64,000 nucleotides of DNA from Actinomycetospora lemnae (GTDB taxonomy: Bacteria; Actinomycetota; Actinomycetes; Mycobacteriales; Pseudonocardiaceae), in the NCBI RefSeq assembly GCF_028737315.1, contig NZ_JAQZAO010000007.1:248001-312000 (forward strand), written 5' to 3'. The notes under the pieces are model-generated. The model searched no databases. It was given only the letters and a program-made list of their open reading frames with translations, and was not told the origin of the DNA. A program made the translations under genes and the position numbers. Of this stretch, positions 42,989 through 51,188 are shown piece by piece (positions within the stretch are counted from its first letter, which is position 1; each line of letters begins with the position of its first letter).

Positions 42989-43022
42989 TTGACGGCTTAC
43001 GAAAGCAGTAACTAACGTTAGT
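42989..43022 (+). promoter_or_regulatory. promoter with 12-bp palindromic operator
   Basis: TTGACG (42989-42994), 18-bp spacer, TAACGT (43013-43018), upstream of the VOC gene at 43052. The perfect palindrome ACTAACGTTAGT (43011-43022) covers the -10. This is the form of many TetR-family operators, but no TetR gene adjoins. Confidence 0.55.
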
Positions 43023-43051
43023 GGCACACCAACGGACCTCAGGAGGTCACC

Positions 43052-43408
43052 ATGGGCCAGCCCGTCGCGTACTTCGAGATCACCAGCACCGCGCCGGAGA
43101 AGATCCGCGAGTTCTACACCGCCCTGTTCGGCTGGACGACCACCGACGACCCCTCGATGGAGGGCTACGCCATGGTCGACACCGGCGCGGGCGACGACGC
43201 GATCCCCGGCGGCATCAGCCCGTCGCAGGAGCCCGGCGACACGGGCGTGAAGATCTACGTGCGGGTCGACGACCTCGAGGGCGACCTGGCCCGGGCCGGC
43301 GACCTCGGCGCCGCCACCCTCCTGCCCCCGATGGAGCTGCCCGGCGGCTACGGGCGCATCGCCGTCGTCGCCGACCCCGACGGCAACCCCGTGGGGCTCT
43401 GGGCATGA
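43052..43408 (+). CDS. VOC/glyoxalase-family protein
   Basis: 118 residues with the paired beta-alpha-beta-beta-beta fold: VAYFEITSTAPEKIREFYTALFGWTTT and VKIYVRVDDLEGDLARAGDLGAATLLPPMELPGGYGRIAVVADPDGNPVGLW. Such single-domain VOC proteins act in detoxification or bind small molecules as dimers. ATG 43052 with AGGAGG 7 bases upstream and a clear promoter. Its stop overlaps an ATG (ATGA) in frame with the next gene. Confidence 0.87.
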   Translation: MGQPVAYFEITSTAPEKIREFYTALFGWTTTDDPSMEGYAMVDTGAGDDAIPGGISPSQEPGDTGVKIYVRVDDLEGDLARAGDLGAATLLPPMELPGGYGRIAVVADPDGNPVGLWA

Positions 43409-43533
43409 GCACGGTGGACTCGGGACGCCGCGTCCTGCACGCGCTGTGGGGCGCGGCGCTCGAGTCCGCCCGTCAGATCGTCCACAGCTCGCCCGGCGCT
43501 CACCGCCCGCACCGCCCGCACCGAGGAGAACCC

Positions 43534-43824
43534 ATGGCTCGCGTCCTGTTCCAGGTCGTCCACTTCCCCAAGCCCGAGCACCGCGAGGACATGCTCAGGG
43601 CGATGTCCGTCATCCGCGAGACCTCGGCGCACATCGAGGGTCTCGACGAGATCGGCGCGTTCGAGGAGGCCGATGGCTCGCGCATCGTCGCGATCTCCGT
43701 CTGGGCCTCGCCCGAGGCCATGGAGGCCGGCGCGCAGGAGCTGTTCGCCTCCGTCGCCGACCTCCCGCTCGACCAGTGGGAGACCCGCCCCTACGAGGCG
43801 GCGACGCTCACCCAGGTCGCCTGA
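43534..43824 (+). CDS. antibiotic biosynthesis monooxygenase-like protein
   Basis: 96 residues, ferredoxin-like dimeric alpha/beta barrel (ABM): VLFQVVHFPKPEHREDMLRAMSVIRETSAHIEGLDEIGAFEEADGSRIVAISVWASPEAMEAGAQELF. Heme- or quinone-related activity is known in the family but cannot be assigned. ATG 43534 has GAGGAG well placed; a longer form from ATG 43405 (overlapping the VOC stop) is possible but its extra 43 residues look non-conserved. Probably one operon with the VOC gene. Confidence 0.8.
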   Translation: MARVLFQVVHFPKPEHREDMLRAMSVIRETSAHIEGLDEIGAFEEADGSRIVAISVWASPEAMEAGAQELFASVADLPLDQWETRPYEAATLTQVA

Positions 43825-43836
43825 CACGATCCGGGG

Positions 43837-44022
43837 GTGGCTGACGAGCGGTGGTTGTGCCTGGGCGGACGCCAGCACGCCTGGGTCGTGACGAACTACG
43901 ACTCCGGGAACGAGTTCATGGCGGCCGACGAGATCTTCTGCCCGACCTGCGGGCGCCTCGTCGCCCGCGACCGCCCCGGCCAGGACTGGAACTGGATCCC
44001 GCTCGAGGGCGACCTCTCCTGA
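43837..44022 (+). CDS. small CxxC protein, 61 aa
   Basis: GTG start 43837, 12 bp after the ABM gene. MADERWLCLGGRQHAWVVTN... contains FCPTCGRL, a half zinc-ribbon, plus an upstream Cys and His that might complete a metal site. Acidic, Trp-rich, no membrane segment. Not assigned to a family. It ends 7 bp before the convergent cobIJ stop. Confidence 0.6.
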   Translation: MADERWLCLGGRQHAWVVTNYDSGNEFMAADEIFCPTCGRLVARDRPGQDWNWIPLEGDLS

Positions 44023-44029
44023 GCCCGCC

Positions 44030-45529
44030 TCAGCCGTAGCGCCGCGGCGTGTAGACGGTGCCCGGCGCCGGCCAGCGCGACGTCGAGGCACCGACGATGA
44101 GCAGGGTGCGCATGTCGACCTCGCCCGGGACGAGGTCCGCGAGCCGCACGACCCGCACCGACTCCTCCGGCCCGTCGACGTCCCGGCCGACCACCACCGG
44201 CGTCGACGGGTCGCGGTACTTGAGCAGCAGGTCACGGGCCGCCTCGACCTGCCAGGTCCGCGACCGCGACGCCGGGTTGTACAGCGCGATCGCCATGTCG
44301 GCGTCGGCGACCGCGCCGAGGCGGCGCTCGACGACCTCCCACGGCTTGAGGCGGTCCGAGAGCGAGATCATCGCGTAGTCGTGGCCCAGCGGGGCGCCGA
44401 CGCGGGCGGCGACGGCCTGCGCGGCCGAGACGCCCGGCACGACGCGGACGGGCACGTCGGGGTAGTCGGCGGCGGCGACCTCGACGACCGCCGAGGCCAT
44501 CGCGAACACCCCCGGGTCGCCCGACGACACCACGGCGACCCGCCGCCCGCCGCGGGCGAGGTCGAGGGCGAACGCGGCGCGCTCGGACTCCACCTTGTTG
44601 TCCGAGGCGTGCACCCGCTGGCGCGGGTTCGGGGGCACGCGCGCGGTGTAGGTGGCGTAGCCGACGACGTCGTCCGCGGCCGCCAGCGCGGCGGAGGCCT
44701 CGGGGGTGAGGCGGTCGCGGGCACCGGGCCCGAGGCCGACGACCACCACGTCGCCGGTGCGGGGGCCGTCGATCAGCGCCGCCGTCTCGGCGCGCGCGCT
44801 CGGCGTCGTGTCGGCGTGTACCCGCGAGGGCACGAGGCCGACGGCGAAGTACGGCACCGAGTCGGGCGCGACGTCGGCGAGCGGGGCGGTGCGCTGGGCG
44901 TCGGTGGAGGCACGCTCGACGTAGCACGCCTCGTCGAGCCGGCCCGCGGTCGCGAGCGCGGCGCGGACGCCGGTGAACGTGCGCCCGAGCTTCATGATGG
45001 CCGCGGCGTCGGTCTGGGCGAGGCGGGCGGCGAGCTCGTCGGGCGGGAGGGTGCCGGGCAGGACCGTCAGCACCTCGTCGCGCTCCACCAGCGGGCGCCC
45101 GAGCGCCGCCGCCGCGGCCGCCACCGACGTCACGCCCGGCACGACCTCGGTGGGGTAGCGGTCGGCGAGGCGCTTGTGGAGGTGCATGTACGAGCCGTAG
45201 AAGAACGGGTCACCCTCGGCGATCACCACGACGTCGCGCCCGGCGTCGAGGTGCGCGGCCAGGCGGGCGGCGGCCTCGGCGTAGAAGGCGTCGAGGCGGC
45301 CCTGGTAGTCGGCCGGAGATGCTGTGGCCTCGGTGGTGACGGGGTAGGTCAGCTGCTCCTCGACCTGGGTGCCGAGGTACTGCGCGACGATCCCGCGCGC
45401 GTGCGAGCGGCCGTGGCGCGCGCAGTGGTAGGCGACGACGTCGGCGCCGCGGACGAGGTCGACGGCGCGCACGGTCATCAGCGACGGGTCGCCGGGGCCG
45501 ACGCCGACGCCGTAGAGGGTGCCGGTCAC
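44030..45529 (-). CDS. cobIJ: CobI-CobJ fusion (C20 and C17 methyltransferases)
   Basis: 499 residues. The first half is CobI, precorrin-2 C20-methyltransferase (LYGVGVGPGDPSLMTVRAVDL, EGDPFFYGSYMHLHKRL, VPGVTSVAAAAAALG). The second half is CobJ, precorrin-3B C17-methyltransferase/ring contraction (VVVVGLGPGARDRLTPEA, VGYATYTARV, SSGDPGVFAMASAV, VPGVSAAQAVAARVGAPLGHDYAMISLSDRL). CobIJ fusions are known in actinobacteria. GTG 45529 overlaps the cobH stop by 4 bases (GTGA). Confidence 0.94.
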   Translation of the reverse strand: MTGTLYGVGVGPGDPSLMTVRAVDLVRGADVVAYHCARHGRSHARGIVAQYLGTQVEEQLTYPVTTEATASPADYQGRLDAFYAEAAARLAAHLDAGRDVVVIAEGDPFFYGSYMHLHKRLADRYPTEVVPGVTSVAAAAAALGRPLVERDEVLTVLPGTLPPDELAARLAQTDAAAIMKLGRTFTGVRAALATAGRLDEACYVERASTDAQRTAPLADVAPDSVPYFAVGLVPSRVHADTTPSARAETAALIDGPRTGDVVVVGLGPGARDRLTPEASAALAAADDVVGYATYTARVPPNPRQRVHASDNKVESERAAFALDLARGGRRVAVVSSGDPGVFAMASAVVEVAAADYPDVPVRVVPGVSAAQAVAARVGAPLGHDYAMISLSDRLKPWEVVERRLGAVADADMAIALYNPASRSRTWQVEAARDLLLKYRDPSTPVVVGRDVDGPEESVRVVRLADLVPGEVDMRTLLIVGASTSRWPAPGTVYTPRRYG

Positions 45530-46182
45530 GGGGTCGCCCCGAGAGCGAGGGCGTTGACCGCACCGACCGTCATCGCCGAGCCGCCGCGGCGGCCGTGGAC
45601 GACGACGTGCTCCAGGCCTGCCGGGTGCCCGACGAGTGCCGCCTTCGACTCCATGGCCCCGACGAACCCGACGGGCAGCCCGAGCACGACGGCCGGGCGG
45701 GGCGCGCCGTCCTCGATCATCTCGAGCAGGCGGAACAGGGCGGTCGGGGCGTTGCCGATCGCGACGACCGCGCCGTCGAGGTGCTCGCGCCACAGCTCGA
45801 GGGCGGCGGCGCTGCGGGTGGTGTGCAGGGTCGTGGCGAGGTCGGGGACCTGCGGGTCGTGCAGGGTGCAGAGCACTTCGTTGTCCGCGGGCAGGAAGCG
45901 GCGGGTGATGCCGCTCGCGACCATCATCGCGTCGCACAGGATCGGCGCCCCGCCGCGCAGGGCCGCGTGGGCGGCGGCGACCGCGCCGGGGGAGACCTCG
46001 GTGTCGCCGGCGAGGTCGACCATCCCGCACGAGTGGATCATGCGGACGACGGTGTCGTGGGCGTCCTCGGGCAGGTGCGCGAGGTCCGCCTCCGCGCGGA
46101 TGATCGCGAACGAGCGGCGGTAGATCTCCGGCCCGTCGGCGACGTAGGAGGGGACGGCCGACCTCTCCGTCGTCTCGCTCAC
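45526..46182 (-). CDS. cobH: precorrin-8X methylmutase (CobH)
   Basis: 218 residues. YVADGPEIYRRSFAIIRAEADL, VRMIHSCGMVDLAGD (catalytic His), GAPILCDAMMVASGITRRFLP, GNAPTALFRLLEMI and GLPVGFVGAMESKAALV are diagnostic. It migrates the C11 methyl to C12, giving hydrogenobyrinate. GTG 46182, GGGAGGG 8 bases upstream; overlaps both neighbours by GTGA junctions, so cobG-cobH-cobIJ is one coupled operon. Confidence 0.94.
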   Translation of the reverse strand: MSETTERSAVPSYVADGPEIYRRSFAIIRAEADLAHLPEDAHDTVVRMIHSCGMVDLAGDTEVSPGAVAAAHAALRGGAPILCDAMMVASGITRRFLPADNEVLCTLHDPQVPDLATTLHTTRSAAALELWREHLDGAVVAIGNAPTALFRLLEMIEDGAPRPAVVLGLPVGFVGAMESKAALVGHPAGLEHVVVHGRRGGSAMTVGAVNALALGATP

Positions 46183-47324
46183 CCCGACACCCTCCCTGTT
46201 CGGACGATCGTGCGATAGGTACCGCCGGGCGTGCCCTCCACCACGGCGACGGGCCCGGCCGGCGTGCCGCAGGCCCGCGCGCAGCCGACCCAGTGCGCGT
46301 GCAGCAGCCCGCCCGCGCGGCCGGTGGCGACGGCGCGGGCGAGGTCGCCGCGGACGTCGGTGTGCGACTTGGCGCAGCGGGGCGCGCCGACGCAGGCCGA
46401 GAGGCTCGCCCAGCGCGAGGGCCCGGTCTCGAGGTGGGGGGCGAGGCGTTCCCGGGCGTCGTCGGGCGCCGTGTCCCGGAGGCGCAGCACCACCGTGCGC
46501 CACGGCGTCACGCGCAGCTCCGCGCCCTCGTCGCCGAGGTCGGCGAGCACCCGCGCGGCGGCGGGCGTGACCTCGCCGAGGCGGGGGAGGACCTCGAGGC
46601 AGGTGCGCTCCGCGCTCGTGAGCACTTCGGCGTGCTCCAGTGCTCGTTCCTGCTCACGAGCGCGCAGCGCACCGAGGACGGCGTCGGAGCCCACCTCGGC
46701 CACGCGCCAGGCGTCGCCCCGCACGGCGAGGAAGGCCTCGACCGCGGCGAGGGCGAGGGTGGCGGGGCCGGCGGGGTCGTCGCCGGTGGCCTCGGTGGGG
46801 GTGCCGGCGAGCCACAGGGTCGACGGCGAGCCCAGCACCACGGCCACGTCGGCGCCGAGGCCCAGCACGTCGCCCGAGCCGTCGTCGATCGCGACGAGCA
46901 GGCGACCGGGGACGTCGGCGCGCCCGCGCAGGGCGCCGGCGACCGCCCGGGCCGGGGCGTCGACCGCCGGCGAACGCGGCGACGCGACCACGCTGCAGGG
47001 GACGTCGCGGCCCTGGTCGTCGAGGAGCGGGGCGGGGCCGCCGACCGTGGCCAGCGCGGCGGCGAGATCGTCGGCACCCTTCACCGACAGCCCGCGGACC
47101 TGCCAGGATCCCCGCGACGTGAGCTCGAGCGGGGCGGCGTCGGCGGCTCCCGCCAAGAGGCGCAGCTCCGCGGGGGCGATCGCGCCGCCCACCGGGCGGA
47201 ACCGCGCGAGCGCCCCGTCGGCGGCGTCGTGACGGCGCCAGGCCCCCGGGCACGCGTCCGGCCGGGCCCGCACCGGGGCACCGTCACGTCGTCGGGGGGC
47301 GGGCATCCGTGACACAGTAGCCAC
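46179..47324 (-). CDS. cobG: precorrin-3B synthase (CobG)
   Basis: 381 residues, ferredoxin sulfite/nitrite-reductase fold. The [4Fe-4S]/siroheme-type cysteines are in CVGAPRCAKSHTDV and HWVGCARACG. CobG uses O2 to make precorrin-3B, marking the aerobic route. GTG 47324 is preferred because GAGGA lies 6 bases upstream; ATG 47306 is an alternative. Residues ~223-236 (REQERALEHAEVLTSA region) are encoded by a 40-bp palindromic element and look like an insertion. Divergent from cobN with 52 bp between. Confidence 0.9.
   Translation of the reverse strand: MATVSRMPAPRRRDGAPVRARPDACPGAWRRHDAADGALARFRPVGGAIAPAELRLLAGAADAAPLELTSRGSWQVRGLSVKGADDLAAALATVGGPAPLLDDQGRDVPCSVVASPRSPAVDAPARAVAGALRGRADVPGRLLVAIDDGSGDVLGLGADVAVVLGSPSTLWLAGTPTEATGDDPAGPATLALAAVEAFLAVRGDAWRVAEVGSDAVLGALRAREQERALEHAEVLTSAERTCLEVLPRLGEVTPAAARVLADLGDEGAELRVTPWRTVVLRLRDTAPDDARERLAPHLETGPSRWASLSACVGAPRCAKSHTDVRGDLARAVATGRAGGLLHAHWVGCARACGTPAGPVAVVEGTPGGTYRTIVRTGRVSG
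46618..46657. repeat. 40-bp palindromic-family element inside cobG
   Basis: On the minus strand it begins GTGAGCAGGAACGAGCACTG and ends GTGCTCAC. It shares long blocks with the element after cobN at 51049 (GTGAGCAG-AACGAG, CTGGAGCAC, TGCTCAC). The surrounding GCGCTC/GAGCGC extends the pairing. The frame stays open through it. Confidence 0.75.
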
Positions 47325-47376
47325 GACTGGTCCTCAACATCTATCTAGGTGTTCAGACATCGGCCCTGGAGGCGCG

Positions 47377-50300
47377 GTGCTCCTGCTGCTCTCGACCTCG
47401 GACACCGACCTGCGCTCGGCGCGCGCGAGCGCGCCGGGCCAGGAAGGGCACTGGCGCTGGGCGAACCCGGCGCGGGTGGCGGTGGACGAGCTCGACGCGC
47501 TGCTCGACGGCGTCGACCTCGTCGTCGTGCGCCTGCTCGGCGGGCGCCAGGCGTGGGAGGACGGGCTGGACGCGCTGCTCGCACCGTCGCAGCCGCGGCC
47601 CGTCGTCGTCCTCGGCGGGGAGCAGAGCCCGGACGCGCAGCTCATGGAGTCCTCGACGGTGCCGGTCGGCGTCGCGACCCAGGCGCACCTCTACCTCGCC
47701 CAGGGCGGGCCGGAGAACCTCGCGCAGCTCCACCACTTCCTGTCCGACACCGTCCTGCTCACCGGCCACGGCTTCGAGCCGCCCGCCGAGATGCCGAGCT
47801 GGGGGCGCCTCGACGGCTGGGAGCACCCGGAGGACGCAGCGAACGGGCTGTTCGCTGCTTCTAGCGCAACGAACAGCGCGTTCGCTGCCTCCGACGCCCG
47901 CCCCCGCGTCGCCGTCGTCTACTACCGCGCGCACCACATGGCCGGGAACACCGCGTTCGTCGACGCCCTGTGCCGGGCGGTGGTCGACGCCGGCGGGGTG
48001 CCCGAGCCCGTCTTCTGCTCGTCGCTGCGCAGCCCGGACGCCGAGCTGGTCGCGGTGCTCGCGCACGCCGACGTCCTGGTCACCACCGTGCTGGCCGCCG
48101 GCGGGTCCAAGCCCGCGACCGCCAGCGCCGGCGGCGACGACGAGAGCTGGGACACCGGCGCGCTCGCCGCGCTCGACGTCCCGATCCTCCAGGCGCTGTG
48201 CCTCACGCGCAGCCGCGAGGAGTGGCTCGCCGACGACGACGGCGTGAGCCCGCTCGACGCCGCGAACCAGGTGGCCGTGCCCGAGTTCGACGGCCGCATC
48301 ATCACCGTGCCGTTCTCGTTCAAGGAGACCGACGCCGACGGCCTGCCGGTCTACGTCGCCGACCCCGAGCGCGCCGCGCGCGTCGCCGGGCTGGCGGTCT
48401 CGCACGGTCGGCTGCGCCACGTCCCGAACGCCGAGAAGCGCGTCGCCCTCGTCCTGTCCGCCTACCCGACCAAGCACGCCCGCATCGGCAACGCGGTCGG
48501 CCTGGACACGCCGGCGTCGGTGGTCCGGCTGCTCGGCGCGATGCGTGAGGCCGGCTACGGGATCGGCGAGGTCCCCGGCCTGGCGGAGCAGGACGGCGAC
48601 CTGCTCATCCGCGCGCTGATCGACGCCGGCGGCTACGACCAGGACTGGCTCTCGGAGGACCAGCTCGCCGCCAACCCGATCCGCATCCCCGTCGACGAGT
48701 ACACGGCGTGGTTCCGGGGCCTGCCCGAGGACTTCCGCGCCGGCGTCGAGGAGCACTGGGGCCCGGCGCCCGGGTCGATGTTCATCGACGAGTCGTCCGG
48801 CAACGACCGGGCGATCACCGTCGCGGCCCTGCGCCGCGACAACGTCGTCGTGATGATGCAGCCGCCGCGCGGCTTCGGCGAGAACCCCATCGCGATCTAC
48901 CACGACCCCGACCTGCCGCCGAGCCACCACTACCTCGCCGCCTACCGCTGGCTGCAGAGCACCTTCGGCGCGCACGCGCTCGTGCACGTCGGCAAGCACG
49001 GCAACCTCGAGTGGCTGCCCGGGAAGACGGTCGCGAGCAGTGCGTCCTGCGCGCCCGACCCGATCCTCGGCGACCTGCCGCTGGTCTACCCGTTCCTCGT
49101 CAACGACCCGGGCGAGGGCACGCAGGCCAAGCGCCGGGCGCACGCGACGCTCGTCGACCACCTCGTCCCGCCGATGGCGCGGGCCGAGTCGTACGGCGAC
49201 CTCGCGCGGCTCGAGCAGCTGCTCGACGAGTACGCCTCGATCCAGGCGATGGACCCGGGCAAGATCACCGCGATCCGCGGCCAGATCTGGCAGCTCATCC
49301 AGGCCGCGAAGCTCGACAGCGACCTCGGCGTCACCGACCAGCCCGACGACGAGCGCTTCGACGACTTCGTGATGCACCTCGACGGCTGGCTCTGCGAGAT
49401 CAAGGACGCGCAGATCCGCGACGGCCTGCACATCCTGGGTCGGGCGCCGTCCGGGCAGGAGCGGGTCGACATGGTGCTCGCGGTGCTGCGGGCGCGGCAG
49501 CTGTGGTCGGGCACGCAGTCGCTGCCGGGGCTGCGCGAGGCGCTGGGCCTGCGGGAGAACGAGGCCCCGCGCACCGAGGTGGACCGCGTCGAGGAGGTCG
49601 CGCACTCGCTCGTGCTGGGCATGGAGAAGCGCGACTGGGCCCGCACCGACGCGGCGCACGTGACGCTCGAGGTGCTCGGCCGGACCGACGACACCGTCAC
49701 CGACATCCTCAGCTTCGCCGCGACCGAGGTCGTCCCGCGCCTCGACGGCACCACCGGCGAGATCACGAGCGTGCTGCACGCCCTCGACGGCGGACACGTG
49801 AAGGCCGGGCCGAGCGGGTCGCCGCTGCGCGGGCTGGTCAACGTCCTGCCGACCGGGCGGAACTTCTACTCGATCGACCCCCGCGCGGTGCCCTCGCGGC
49901 TGGCCTGGGAGACCGGGCAGATGCTCGCCGACTCCCTGCTCGAGCGGTACCGCGCCGACCACGACGGGGAGTGGCCGACCAGCGTCGGCCTCTCCCTGTG
50001 GGGCACGGCGGCGATGCGCACGAGCGGCGACGACGTCGCCGAGGCGCTCGCGCTCATGGGTGTGCGGCCCGTGTGGGACGAGGCGTCGCGGCGCGTGACC
50101 GGGCTCGAGGTCGTGCCGTCGTCCGAGCTCGGGCGGCCGCGCGTGGACGTCGTCCTGCGCATCTCCGGGTTCTTCCGCGACGCGTTCCCGCACGTCGTGG
50201 CGACGATGGACGACGCGGTGCAGCTGGTCGCCGGCCTGGAGGACGAGGCCGACGAGGACAACTTCGTCGCGGCGCACGCGCGCGCGGATGCCGCGTCGGG

Positions 50301-51042
50301 ATCGTCGTGGCAGGCCGCGACGACCCGGATCTTCGGTTCGCCCCCGGGCGCGTACGGGGCGGGGCTGCTGCAGGCGATGGACTCGCGCGAGTGGCGCGGC
50401 GACGCCGACCTCGCCGAGATCTACACGACCTGGGGCGGGCACGCGTACGGCCGCGGGCGCCAGGGCGAGTCGGCGGTCGAGGAGATGCGCGCGGCGTACC
50501 GGCGGATCGCGGTGGCGGCGAAGAACATCGACACCCGCGAGCACGACATCGCCGACTCCGACGACTACTACCAGTACCACGGTGGCATGATCGCCACGGT
50601 CCGCGCGCTGACCGGCGCGGCGCCGGCGGCGTACGTCGGGGACTCGACGCGGCCGGAGAACGTGCGGACGCGGTCGCTGATCGAGGAGACGGCGCGGGTG
50701 TTCCGCTCGCGCGTCGTCAACCCGCGGTGGATGGCCGCGATGCGCCGGCACGGCTACAAGGGCGCCTTCGAGATGGCGGCGACCGTCGACTACCTGTTCG
50801 GCTGGGACGCGACGGCGGGGACGGTCAGCGACTGGATGTACGGCTCGCTGACCGAGAACTACGTCCTCGACCCCGAGAACCGCGCCTTCCTCCGCGAGGC
50901 CAACCCCTGGGCCCTGCACGGCATGGCCGAGCGCCTGCTCGAGGCCGTCGACCGGGGCCTGTGGGAGAGCCCGGACCCGGCGATGGTCGAGCAGCTCCGC
51001 GAGGCGTTCCTCGAGGCCGAGGGCGACGCCGAGGGTGGCTGA
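47377..51042 (+). CDS. cobN: cobaltochelatase subunit CobN
   Basis: 1221 residues, normal size for CobN, the large subunit that inserts cobalt into hydrogenobyrinate a,c-diamide with CobS and CobT (not in this window). Landmarks: VAVVYYRAHHMAGNTAFVDAL, VPFSFKETD, YPTKHARIGNAVGLDTPAS, MMQPPRGFGENPIAIYHDPDLPPSHHYLA, HVGKHGNLEWLPGK, GRNFYSIDPRAVPS, DDYYQYHGGM. Residues ~154-171 are encoded by a 53-bp palindrome and lie between the N-terminal domain and VAVVYYRAH, in a region that varies in the family. GTG 47377, GGAGG upstream. Divergent from cobG. Confidence 0.94.
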   Translation: MLLLLSTSDTDLRSARASAPGQEGHWRWANPARVAVDELDALLDGVDLVVVRLLGGRQAWEDGLDALLAPSQPRPVVVLGGEQSPDAQLMESSTVPVGVATQAHLYLAQGGPENLAQLHHFLSDTVLLTGHGFEPPAEMPSWGRLDGWEHPEDAANGLFAASSATNSAFAASDARPRVAVVYYRAHHMAGNTAFVDALCRAVVDAGGVPEPVFCSSLRSPDAELVAVLAHADVLVTTVLAAGGSKPATASAGGDDESWDTGALAALDVPILQALCLTRSREEWLADDDGVSPLDAANQVAVPEFDGRIITVPFSFKETDADGLPVYVADPERAARVAGLAVSHGRLRHVPNAEKRVALVLSAYPTKHARIGNAVGLDTPASVVRLLGAMREAGYGIGEVPGLAEQDGDLLIRALIDAGGYDQDWLSEDQLAANPIRIPVDEYTAWFRGLPEDFRAGVEEHWGPAPGSMFIDESSGNDRAITVAALRRDNVVVMMQPPRGFGENPIAIYHDPDLPPSHHYLAAYRWLQSTFGAHALVHVGKHGNLEWLPGKTVASSASCAPDPILGDLPLVYPFLVNDPGEGTQAKRRAHATLVDHLVPPMARAESYGDLARLEQLLDEYASIQAMDPGKITAIRGQIWQLIQAAKLDSDLGVTDQPDDERFDDFVMHLDGWLCEIKDAQIRDGLHILGRAPSGQERVDMVLAVLRARQLWSGTQSLPGLREALGLRENEAPRTEVDRVEEVAHSLVLGMEKRDWARTDAAHVTLEVLGRTDDTVTDILSFAATEVVPRLDGTTGEITSVLHALDGGHVKAGPSGSPLRGLVNVLPTGRNFYSIDPRAVPSRLAWETGQMLADSLLERYRADHDGEWPTSVGLSLWGTAAMRTSGDDVAEALALMGVRPVWDEASRRVTGLEVVPSSELGRPRVDVVLRISGFFRDAFPHVVATMDDAVQLVAGLEDEADEDNFVAAHARADAASGSSWQAATTRIFGSPPGAYGAGLLQAMDSREWRGDADLAEIYTTWGGHAYGRGRQGESAVEEMRAAYRRIAVAAKNIDTREHDIADSDDYYQYHGGMIATVRALTGAAPAAYVGDSTRPENVRTRSLIEETARVFRSRVVNPRWMAAMRRHGYKGAFEMAATVDYLFGWDATAGTVSDWMYGSLTENYVLDPENRAFLREANPWALHGMAERLLEAVDRGLWESPDPAMVEQLREAFLEAEGDAEGG
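47836..47888. repeat. 53-bp palindrome inside cobN
   Basis: GCAGCGAACG at 47836 pairs perfectly with CGTTCGCTGC ending at 47888, and inner CTGTTCG pairs with CGAACAG. The frame is kept (NGLFAASSATNSAFAAS). Interior differs from the GTGAGC family but size and strong pairing are similar. Confidence 0.75.
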
Positions 51043-51048
51043 CGCCAT

Positions 51049-51088
51049 GTGAGCAGAAACGAGTGCTGGAGCACTCATTTCTGCTCAC
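51049..51088. repeat. 40-bp palindromic element after cobN
   Basis: Begins GTGAGCAGAAACGAGTGCTG and ends CTCATTTCTGCTCAC; 18 of 20 positions pair. It starts 7 bases after the cobN stop and may also work as terminator. Closest relative in the window is the copy inside cobG. Confidence 0.85.
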
Positions 51089-51188
51089 CTGCGCGGATCG
51101 TCGGTGAACCGCAAGGTCCGTCGCCCGAAGAGGTGAGGAACCGGTCCTAACGTGACGGTCCACGCAGGACGGACCGACGGGGGAACCG

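Noticed and set aside
47325..47376. Cobalamin riboswitch between cobG and cobN
   Set aside because: The gap is 52 bp, far too short; the 58 bp before cobL also lacks a B12 box.
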